The notes under the pieces were generated by a model that did not search any database, had not been told where the DNA came from, and saw only the letters and a list, made by a program, of their open reading frames with translations. A program made the position numbers and the translations under genes. Below are positions 35,404 through 43,312 of a stretch of 64,000 bases of DNA, piece by piece. The stretch spans positions 62,001-126,000 of the forward strand of contig CAWHKC010000003.1 in assembly GCA_963829835.1 (NCBI GenBank), read 5' to 3'. Position 1 is the first letter of the stretch. Each line of letters begins with the position of its first letter. The stretch comes from Berkiella sp963829835 (GTDB lineage Bacteria; Pseudomonadota; Gammaproteobacteria; Berkiellales; Berkiellaceae).

Positions 35404-36144
35404 TCAGATGCGTTTCGATATGCACTGTGGATGATAACACATAGCCTCTTCAGAGATTGCGGGCACCTGTAAAGCTAATTCTCTTAATGGCGGATGCTGG
35501 GCAATTTTTCGTTGGCAGAGCATGGTTAATGGTGGCACTGTCAGTGCGGGCAATAAATTTGTTACTTCATCGATGTTTTTTCGGCGACGTAAAATTTGTG
35601 CAGGCGTTTCTTTTTTTTTGTTTAGGAGATTAATCAAAGAAGGATCCATAATAAGTAACCAATCACCAACAATCACTTTTCCTTGAAGAGCAACTAAGTG
35701 TAATGGCGTATTTCCAAAGTAATCGCCTATTTTTAAAAGATTTGGATTAATTTTACATAGAGCTCTAATAATGGTGAAACGATCTTCTAGTGCTTCTATA
35801 GGATCTTTATCGACTTCCTGACCTTCTACCAGTTTAATATCTTGGCCAACAACAGCGGCATGCAAGGCTGTTTGCATACTATGATCATGCCATTGCGGAT
35901 CTGCACCTCTTGCAAGTAAGGCTAGGACTAATTCTTTAGCCGCAAATTGACAGGCATCTATTAGTGGCGTTGTAATGTATTGATTTGTGCCATCAGTAAT
36001 TTGCACTTTAAAATTAACATTAATACACGGATTTCTTTCTAAAACGGCAAGCGCCGCAGGGAAGTCACCTGCTTGAATAGTTGAGATTAATTCTTGCTGT
36101 GAGGCGCAAAGTTGCGAGCCATGTAACATGGAGGCTATATACAC
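35404..36144 (-). CDS. Ankyrin-repeat protein, 246 residues
   Basis: Ankyrin repeats are visible as TTPLIDACQFAAKELVLALLARGADPQ, MQTALHAAVVGQDIKLVEG and GNTPLHLVALQGKVIVGDWLL, then INLLNKKKETPAQILRRR. They span about residues 55-200. The remaining C-terminus has no clear domain. No membrane helix or signal peptide. The frame begins GTG 36144; an ATG at 36129 is an alternative, and neither has a clear ribosome site. It lies tail to tail with the giant ankyrin/coiled-coil gene, 12 bases apart. Ankyrins mediate protein binding and are common in effectors of intracellular Legionellales; secretion is not shown. Confidence 0.8.
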   Translation of the reverse strand: MYIASMLHGSQLCASQQELISTIQAGDFPAALAVLERNPCINVNFKVQITDGTNQYITTPLIDACQFAAKELVLALLARGADPQWHDHSMQTALHAAVVGQDIKLVEGQEVDKDPIEALEDRFTIIRALCKINPNLLKIGDYFGNTPLHLVALQGKVIVGDWLLIMDPSLINLLNKKKETPAQILRRRKNIDEVTNLLPALTVPPLTMLCQRKIAQHPPLRELALQVPAISEEAMCYHPQCISKRI

Positions 36145-36228
36145 TATGTTTAGTTATCAAGTCCTCTACCTTATCAAATCTTTTTGTCTGTGTAAACTAG
36201 CTAAGGGGCTAGTGGCTTAGCTTGCCAA

Positions 36229-36663
36229 CTAAGAAGCCCTCTGACCCGAGCTGCCATTTTCTTGCGGAAATATGTCGTTTTGATATCTAGCTAACACCTT
36301 AAGCAACCCATCATTCTCATCCGTTTTGATCACATACTCGTTCATTCCTGCGTCTATACAGGTTTTTTTATCTTTTTCATCCGTACTAGATGTAAAAGCG
36401 ATGAGAGGTATGTTAGATTTATCACTTTCGAGCGCTCGAATGTGTTGAGCTGCCTCATAACCGTTCATTTGAGGCAGGAAAACATCCATGATTACAAGGT
36501 GATAATTTGACTGTAAAATGGCTTGAACTGCTTCTACGCCACTACTGACAGAGTCGACATGATAGCCTTCGTTTTGCAGTAGGCGTGTTAACAGAACACG
36601 AGCAGTACGACTATTTTCGACAAGAAGTATTTTTAAGTGATTATTTGGTGCATCCTGACTCAT
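36229..36663 (-). CDS. Orphan CheY-like receiver protein with altered acidic pocket
   Basis: A 144-residue single receiver domain without output domain. Phosphorylation site Asp60 (VIMDVFLPQMNGYEA), Thr91 (LIAFTSS) and Lys113 (YVIKTDE) are at receiver positions. The usual acidic pair after the first strand is Glu16-Asn17 (LLVENSRTAR) instead of two acids, so magnesium binding may be weakened. A short Ser-rich tail follows. No histidine kinase is adjacent. It is divergent from smc; its start overlaps the candidate smc -35 region. Confidence 0.88.
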   Translation of the reverse strand: MSQDAPNNHLKILLVENSRTARVLLTRLLQNEGYHVDSVSSGVEAVQAILQSNYHLVIMDVFLPQMNGYEAAQHIRALESDKSNIPLIAFTSSTDEKDKKTCIDAGMNEYVIKTDENDGLLKVLARYQNDIFPQENGSSGQRAS

Positions 36664-36682
36664 AACCTAACCATGGTATAAT
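36655..36682 (+). promoter_or_regulatory. Candidate smc promoter
   Basis: CTGACT (36655-36660), 16 bases, TATAAT (36677-36682), about 98 bases before the smc ATG. The -10 is perfect; the -35 matches TTGACA at four positions and overlaps the first codons of the divergent receiver gene. Confidence 0.4.
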
Positions 36683-36780
36683 AAAATCCATTCAATGATG
36701 GTAAGTTTACATGGTAAGAAGTATTGGAGCTAGCCGAACGATGACCATTTTACCCCTGATGGGTTTGGAATAGTACGAAA

Positions 36781-39700
36781 ATGAGATTAAGCAAAATTAA
36801 ATTGGCTGGTTTTAAATCATTTGTAGATCCGACCACTATTCAGCTTCTTAGCAATTTAACTGCGGTAGCTGGCCCCAACGGTTGCGGTAAGTCTAATGTT
36901 ATCGACGCTGTCCGTTGGGTGATGGGGGAATCCTCTGCTAAGCATTTGCGTGGTGGATCCGCAACGGACGTTATATTTAATGGTTCTTCTGCTCGTAAAC
37001 CAGTCGGCCAAGCAACCGTCGAATTACTATTTGATAATACGGAAGGCAAACTTGGGGGTGAGTATGCAGCTTATTCAGAGATCGCGATCAAACGACAAGT
37101 CACTAGGGACGGACAGTCCAATTACTTTCTCAATGGTCAACGTTGTCGACGTCGTGATATCACAGGTATTTTTCTTGGAACGGGTCTAGGCCCTAGAAGT
37201 TACGCCATTATCGAACAAGGTATGATAACCCGCGTCATCGAAGCAAAACCAGAAGATCTCCGAAACTTTTTGGAAGAAGCGGCTGGAATATCAAAATACA
37301 AAGAGCGTCGTAAAGAAACTCAAAACCGAATTCAGCATACCCTTGATAACATAGCAAGATTAAACGACATCCGAAGTGAGCTGGAAAAACAACTTCGTCA
37401 CTTGCAAAGACAATCTGAAGCTGCAGCTCAATACAAAATATTAAAGGCCGAAGAAAAAGAAAAGAGCGCTCAGTTAGCCGCGCTTGCTTGGAAACGACTC
37501 GATGAGCAAATTAGAGAAAATGATGCCAAAATAAGAGAGCTAACAGTCAAATTAGAAGAAGAGCAATCAAGCTCTCAACATCTAAAGACTGAGCAAGAGA
37601 AACAACGTATTGCACAAGCTGATACCAATGAAGCATTGAATGAAGTACAAAAACGTTATTATGGCGTAGGTGGTGAGATTGCTAAAATTGAACAAGCCAT
37701 CCAACATCATCAAGAACGTCAGCAACAGTTATTAGCGGATAAACAGGAAGCTGAACAAACATTATTAACCGCACAAACTCAATTACATCAAGATCAAAGT
37801 AGCATTCAACAGCTTCAGCTACAAATAGCTACCTTAGAACCTCAATATGAAGTGGCTAAACAAGAATCCGAGATGACATTAGAGATCCAGCAGGAAGCTG
37901 AATTTGCCTTGGAACAATGGCGTGAAAAAACGGCACAATTACAACAAGACATCATTGCGCCTACACGGCAAGCCGATGCCGAGAAGGCAAAAATTACACA
38001 GCTTGAACGTCAGATCCATCAAACACAAGAAAGACTCTTGCGATTAGAAAATGAACTCAAAGCGCAACCCAATAATGAGATGCCTGAGATAGATGTTATT
38101 GATGAAAAAATTCTTATATGTCAGGAGCAATTAGAAGACATTTTAAGCACATTGGCCGATTACCAAACGGAAAAAGACAATGTAGCTGATGACTTGCAAA
38201 GCATAAGACCAGAAATTAAAAATACCCAACTTTCTTTGAATGAAATGCAAGGTCAATTTGCAGCGCTGAAAGCCTTACAATCATCGGCGTTAGGTAAAGA
38301 TGAAGATGCAAGAAACGCATGGATGCAGCAACAAGGTCTCAGTGATATTTATCATGTTGCCGAAAAAATCGAAGTGGAAAGTGGTTGGGAGACAGCCGTT
38401 GAAACCGTACTTGAAGGATATCTTGAAGCGGTTGGGGTTGAGCAAGGCCAACTATCAAAATTAGCTCAGAGTTTGCATTCACTGCAAAATGTTGGTTTAA
38501 ACTTGATCGAATGGCAAGAAGCAGCTCAGGATCAGGTCTTAAATGATAAAGGCAGATTATTAAACTGTATTAAAGTAAATCGGTTATTTCCTCCTTGCAT
38601 TAGTCAATTATTAAATAGTGTTCATATTGCAACATCACTTGATCAAGCTCGAGAAATATTAACTTCTTTACCTGCACATGAATCTGTTATTACAACCGAT
38701 GGCTGTTGGATGGGGCAGGGTTGGTTAAAAGTTAAATCGCCCGCTCAAGATAATTCAACAGGCGTATTGATTCGTGAAGAAAAGCTTAAGAAACTTGAGA
38801 AACAAATCGAAATTACACAAGAAAAATTAGAACAGCTTCAGATTTCTTTGGAAGAAAATGAAGATAAGTTAAAAACAATTGCACTTGAGAAAGAAGCAAA
38901 GCAGCAAGAAAAGAATAAAATTCAGCAAGAAGTCATTACATTACAAAGTGAACGCAAAATTAAACAAAATAAGATTGAGCAAAATCAAAAGCGTACACAA
39001 CTTATTCAACGTGATGAATCTGAATGCAAAGAACTGATAAATAATGCACAAGCAGAAGTGCATAGTGCAAGATCAAATTTGCACAAGGCTGTAGAGGAAA
39101 TGGCGCGATTAAATCAAGAGCAAGAGTCCATTGTCCACAGCAAAGCTCCCATGCAAGATGCTGTTACAAGTGCTCGTTTAAAAGTGAAAGAAACATCTGG
39201 TCGTCTCCAACAGATTTCAATTGATCTACAGACATATCGAACGCAGTACAATTCTTTGACTAATAACGTGGAAAGATTTAATCAACAAATACAAAATGCG
39301 CAATTGAGAGTTCAAAATATTACTTTAGCACTGGCTAAAAATGAAGAACCTATCTCAACGTTAAGAGAAGAATTAGAAATTAATTTAGAAAAAAGAATTA
39401 TCATTGAATCTCAATTAAATCAGGCGCGTGACAATGTTGCTGCAGTAGATAATATTTTGCGTGAAACAGAACATAAACTGCTTCACCTTGAACAAAAAAT
39501 TGTCAACATACGTGAGCAGCTTGAGCAAACGAAAATGTTGTGGCAAGCACTTCAGGTTCGATGTGAAAGTGCCTTAGAAAAATTAAAAAATACTGAATAT
39601 ACGGTGGAAAACTTATTGGAGATGATGCCCCCTGAGGCAACCGAGGATAAGTGGGCGCAGAGTATTCAAGATCTTGATCAAAAAATACAGCGCTTGGGAG

Positions 39701-40308
39701 CGATTAATTTAGCCGCTATCGAAGAGTATGATGCAGCATTGCAACGAAAAGAATATTTAGATGCGCAATGTAATGATTTAACAGAAGCGCTCACGACTCT
39801 TGAAAATGCGATTAAAAAAATAGATCGTGAAACGCGAGCAAAATTTCAAGAAACTTTTGATAAGGTGAATGACAGTTTTACTAAATTATTTCCACAATTA
39901 TTCGGTGGGGGCCAAGCCTATTTAACGATGACAGGTGAGGATCTATTAGATACCGGGATCACCCTAATGGCCAGACCCCCAGGTAAAAAGAATAGTACCA
40001 TTCAACTGTTATCAGGTGGAGAAAAGGCCCTCACTGCTGTGGCATTGGTCTTTTCTATTTTTCAATTGAATCCAGCACCTTTTTGTATGCTCGATGAAGT
40101 TGACGCACCTTTGGACGATAACAACGTTGGGCGTTTTTGTAATTTAGTAAAAGAGATGTCAAAAACAATTCAATTTATTTATGTTAGCCATAATAAACTA
40201 GCGATTGAAATGGCAGAACAATTACAAGGCGTTACTATGCGTGAGCCCGGTGTGTCGCGCTTGGTGACAGTGGATATCGAAGAAGCCAAATCGATGGCTC
40301 AAAGCTAA
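36781..40308 (+). CDS. smc: Chromosome segregation ATPase Smc
   Basis: A 1175-residue SMC protein. The N-terminal ATPase lobe has AGPNGCGKSNVIDAVRWVMG (Walker A); long coiled coils flank a hinge (about residues 500-660); the C-terminal lobe carries LLSGGEKALTAVALVF (signature) and CMLDEVDAPLDDNNV (Walker B). Smc condenses and helps segregate the chromosome, usually with ScpA and ScpB, which are not in this window. The smc-zipA-ligA order is conserved in many gammaproteobacteria. Normal length. Confidence 0.96.
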   Translation: MRLSKIKLAGFKSFVDPTTIQLLSNLTAVAGPNGCGKSNVIDAVRWVMGESSAKHLRGGSATDVIFNGSSARKPVGQATVELLFDNTEGKLGGEYAAYSEIAIKRQVTRDGQSNYFLNGQRCRRRDITGIFLGTGLGPRSYAIIEQGMITRVIEAKPEDLRNFLEEAAGISKYKERRKETQNRIQHTLDNIARLNDIRSELEKQLRHLQRQSEAAAQYKILKAEEKEKSAQLAALAWKRLDEQIRENDAKIRELTVKLEEEQSSSQHLKTEQEKQRIAQADTNEALNEVQKRYYGVGGEIAKIEQAIQHHQERQQQLLADKQEAEQTLLTAQTQLHQDQSSIQQLQLQIATLEPQYEVAKQESEMTLEIQQEAEFALEQWREKTAQLQQDIIAPTRQADAEKAKITQLERQIHQTQERLLRLENELKAQPNNEMPEIDVIDEKILICQEQLEDILSTLADYQTEKDNVADDLQSIRPEIKNTQLSLNEMQGQFAALKALQSSALGKDEDARNAWMQQQGLSDIYHVAEKIEVESGWETAVETVLEGYLEAVGVEQGQLSKLAQSLHSLQNVGLNLIEWQEAAQDQVLNDKGRLLNCIKVNRLFPPCISQLLNSVHIATSLDQAREILTSLPAHESVITTDGCWMGQGWLKVKSPAQDNSTGVLIREEKLKKLEKQIEITQEKLEQLQISLEENEDKLKTIALEKEAKQQEKNKIQQEVITLQSERKIKQNKIEQNQKRTQLIQRDESECKELINNAQAEVHSARSNLHKAVEEMARLNQEQESIVHSKAPMQDAVTSARLKVKETSGRLQQISIDLQTYRTQYNSLTNNVERFNQQIQNAQLRVQNITLALAKNEEPISTLREELEINLEKRIIIESQLNQARDNVAAVDNILRETEHKLLHLEQKIVNIREQLEQTKMLWQALQVRCESALEKLKNTEYTVENLLEMMPPEATEDKWAQSIQDLDQKIQRLGAINLAAIEEYDAALQRKEYLDAQCNDLTEALTTLENAIKKIDRETRAKFQETFDKVNDSFTKLFPQLFGGGQAYLTMTGEDLLDTGITLMARPPGKKNSTIQLLSGGEKALTAVALVFSIFQLNPAPFCMLDEVDAPLDDNNVGRFCNLVKEMSKTIQFIYVSHNKLAIEMAEQLQGVTMREPGVSRLVTVDIEEAKSMAQS

Positions 40309-40340
40309 ATACTATCTTAGAATTCAAAGGGAGATGTTAA

Positions 40341-41144
40341 ATGCGCTTAATGATATTAATTATAGGGATAGTATTAGGCAGTTATATTCTTTTTAATGCT
40401 ATACGTCGCCGAAAGTTAAAAAAGCGCTCATTAATACATGAAGAATTTGAGCAAACGATATTAGAGAACAACCATAGTCATTATCAACAAATGCAACGCG
40501 TTGAAAAAATGCAACAGGATAACCAAATAGGGTCCACTTCGCATGATCCGTTGTTAGATGATGTGACCATTGAGACAATTAAATCTGCTCCTATCGCTTT
40601 TCTGGATAATGTCGAAACCGCTACACGAATAGAAGATGAATTTGAAGATTTAAAAGATGAAATAGATGACATTGATGAAGAAAGACCGGCTCCAAAAGCG
40701 CAAGAATTCATCGCCTTAACCATTATGCCTAAATACAAAGGTGTGATTTCTGGTAATGCATTGTTAACCGCATTAACGCGAAATCATTTTCGGCATGGAA
40801 AGCAGAAATTATTTCATAGGCATATTCAAGATAATGAACATTTACCAATTATGTTCAGTGTGGCATCAATGGTAGAGCCAGGGTTTTTTGAGCAAGAATT
40901 GATGGCACAGAAATCATTTCCAGGCCTTTTAGTATATATGTTTATCCCCTGTGCATCTGATTCAATCGGCACTTTTGAAAAAATGTTAACAAGTGCAAGA
41001 CAATTAGCAATGAGTTTGCAAGCAGAACTTTGTGATTCAAAACGTATTCCTTTAACAACAAGGTCAATACAGCAGTATCGGGATAAAGTGAAAGAGTCGC
41101 ATTATATTCAAGCAGCCTATAGACAAAAGGAAACTGCGTGGTAA
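40341..41144 (+). CDS. zipA: Cell division protein ZipA
   Basis: A 267-residue ZipA-like protein. A single N-terminal membrane helix (residues about 3-15, ILIIGIVLGSYILF) is followed by a short basic and then acidic, disordered linker. The FtsZ-binding C-terminal domain (about 125-260) is recognisable (FIALTIMPKYKGVISGNALLTAL, LLVYMFIPCASDSIGTFEKML). ZipA tethers FtsZ rings to the membrane. The linker lacks the long proline/glutamine tract of E. coli ZipA. Stop overlaps the ligA start by seven bases. Confidence 0.9.
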   Translation: MRLMILIIGIVLGSYILFNAIRRRKLKKRSLIHEEFEQTILENNHSHYQQMQRVEKMQQDNQIGSTSHDPLLDDVTIETIKSAPIAFLDNVETATRIEDEFEDLKDEIDDIDEERPAPKAQEFIALTIMPKYKGVISGNALLTALTRNHFRHGKQKLFHRHIQDNEHLPIMFSVASMVEPGFFEQELMAQKSFPGLLVYMFIPCASDSIGTFEKMLTSARQLAMSLQAELCDSKRIPLTTRSIQQYRDKVKESHYIQAAYRQKETAW

Positions 41145-43147
41145 AAGGTTCTATTGATGAGAGGGTGAAGCAATTACGCAAGCTGATTAATGAGCATAAT
41201 TATCAGTATTATATTTTAGATGCACCCTCTGTTTCTGATGCAGAATATGACAAGTTATTTCGTGAGTTACAGACACTGGAAGAATCTCATCCAGAATTCA
41301 TATCACCTGAATCCCCTACGCAGAGAGTTGGCGTAACACCGCAAGGTGCTTTTGAGTCTGTAACACATTTAACCCCCATGTTATCGCTTGATAATGCATT
41401 CTCATTTGAAGAATTAGAGCGTTTTGATCAAAGAATACATCAGTTAGCACCAGAAAAAAAATCAAAGCTTATTTATGCTTGTGAACCAAAATTTGATGGC
41501 CTTGCTGTAAGTTTAATATATGAAAAAGGTATTTTTGTCCGAGGAGCTACTCGCGGTGATGGGACAACGGGAGAAGATATAACGGCGAATTTAAGAACTA
41601 TCCCAACCATTTCGTTGCAATTACAGGGTGATTTTCCAGAAAAGCTCGAAGTGCGTGGCGAAGTTGTTATGCCAAAGAAAAGCTTTGAGGCTTTAAATAA
41701 AAAAGCCATTGCGAATGATGAAAAGCCATTTGCTAATCCTCGAAATGCCGCCGCGGGAAGTTTGCGACAATTAGATTCTCGTATTACAGCTCAGAGAAAA
41801 TTAGAGTTTTATAGTTACGGCGCTCAAGTTATTCAAGGAAAGCCACTTCCTAATACTCACAAAAAAAGTTTGCTGCAACTTCAAAAATGGGGAATTCGCA
41901 TTAGTGTTGAAAGTGCATTAGCTTCAGGGATTGAAGAAGTACAACACTATTATGATAATTTGCTGCTTAAAAGAGAAAAGCTTCCCTATGAAATAGATGG
42001 AGTTGTCGTTAAAATTGATGATGTTTCGATGCAAGAAATGTTGGGCTTTGTTTCGCGCGCCCCAAGATGGGCGATTGCCTATAAATTCCCGGCAGAAGAA
42101 GTTATGACGCATCTTGAAGATGTTGATTTTCAAGTGGGTAGAACAGGAACATTAACGCCAGTTGCACGTCTTAAACCTGTTGCCGTTGGTGGCGTCATTG
42201 TGAGCAATGCGACATTGCATAATATGGATGAAATTGAACGTAAAGATGTCCGAATTGGTGACTATGTTATTGTTCGTAGAGCAGGGGATGTGATTCCAGA
42301 AGTCGTGCGCCCTGTACTTGAAAAACGCGCATCAAATGTTAAAAAAATAAAAATGCCTGCAAAATGCCCGGTCTGTGGTTCTGATGTAGCAAAAAGTGAA
42401 GATGAAGCTGCAGCCCGTTGTGAGGGTGGCTTAATCTGTCAAGCACAGCGTATTGAAAGCATTAAGCATTTTGTTTCAAGAAAGGGCATGGATATTGAAG
42501 GTATTGGCGCTAAATTGGTAGAGCAGTTGGTTAATCAGGATCTTATTCAATCTGTCGCTGATATTTACACCCTGACCAAAGCAGATCTGATGTCTATTGA
42601 GCGAATGGGCGATAAATCTGCTACAAATGTCCTTGCGTCAATTGAGAAAAGCAAAAAAACAACTTTAGCGAAATTCCTTTATTCTTTAGGCATTCGTGAG
42701 GTTGGTGAATCTACTGCTGGGACTTTAGCGAATCATTTTACTTTAGAAGAACTTATCCAAGCAGACAACGAAACACTCCTTAATTTACCGGACATTGGAC
42801 CGGTGGTGTCTGAACATATCGTGTTATTTTTTAAGCAAAAAAACAATTTGAAAATAGTACAAAAGCTTCAAAAGGAAGGTGTTCATTGGCCAAAAGTTCA
42901 AATAACACATGAACATCAGCCATTAAAAGGCAAAACTTACGTGATAACAGGGACGCTCTCCCGCCCAAGGGACGATATTAAAGCGCAACTGCAAATGCTA
43001 GGGGCAAAGGTAACAGATAGTGTTTCTGCTAAGACTGATGGCCTTATTGTAGGAACGGATGCTGGTTCTAAATTAGCAAAAGCGCAAAAATTAGGCGTTC
43101 CTGTATTAGATGAAGAATTATTAAATAAATTAATTCATACTTCGTAG
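41138..43147 (+). CDS. ligA: NAD-dependent DNA ligase LigA
   Basis: A 669-residue NAD+-dependent DNA ligase. The nucleotidyl-lysine is in CEPKFDGLAVSL; DGVVVKIDD, VGRTGTLTPVARL, a zinc-finger region (CPVCGSD, then CEGGLICQAQ), HhH motifs (DIEGIGAKLVEQL) and a C-terminal BRCT domain (KTYVITGTLSRPRDDIK) follow in order. It seals Okazaki fragments. GTG 41138 overlaps the end of zipA. Normal length. Confidence 0.96.
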   Translation: MVKGSIDERVKQLRKLINEHNYQYYILDAPSVSDAEYDKLFRELQTLEESHPEFISPESPTQRVGVTPQGAFESVTHLTPMLSLDNAFSFEELERFDQRIHQLAPEKKSKLIYACEPKFDGLAVSLIYEKGIFVRGATRGDGTTGEDITANLRTIPTISLQLQGDFPEKLEVRGEVVMPKKSFEALNKKAIANDEKPFANPRNAAAGSLRQLDSRITAQRKLEFYSYGAQVIQGKPLPNTHKKSLLQLQKWGIRISVESALASGIEEVQHYYDNLLLKREKLPYEIDGVVVKIDDVSMQEMLGFVSRAPRWAIAYKFPAEEVMTHLEDVDFQVGRTGTLTPVARLKPVAVGGVIVSNATLHNMDEIERKDVRIGDYVIVRRAGDVIPEVVRPVLEKRASNVKKIKMPAKCPVCGSDVAKSEDEAAARCEGGLICQAQRIESIKHFVSRKGMDIEGIGAKLVEQLVNQDLIQSVADIYTLTKADLMSIERMGDKSATNVLASIEKSKKTTLAKFLYSLGIREVGESTAGTLANHFTLEELIQADNETLLNLPDIGPVVSEHIVLFFKQKNNLKIVQKLQKEGVHWPKVQITHEHQPLKGKTYVITGTLSRPRDDIKAQLQMLGAKVTDSVSAKTDGLIVGTDAGSKLAKAQKLGVPVLDEELLNKLIHTS

Positions 43148-43148
43148 G

Positions 43149-43167
43149 GGCGGACCTAGTGTCCGCC
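43149..43167. repeat. Hairpin after ligA
   Basis: GGCGGAC (43149-43155), loop CTAGT, GTCCGCC (43161-43167), immediately after the ligA stop. The GTAGGGGCGGAC...GTCCGCC form is that of a widely dispersed palindromic element. It could serve as a terminator, though no T-run follows. Confidence 0.6.
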
Positions 43168-43312
43168 TATCAAAAGGTGCATATCCTCTAGTATTTTCGT
43201 CGCCGCCCGCCTTCCATACATCACTAATACACACTCTAAGTATGTAACCTAACAAATATAAATGATAAATTACTCAAAGTTTTGATTATTGGGTGATGTT
43301 TGGGGGATAGTA

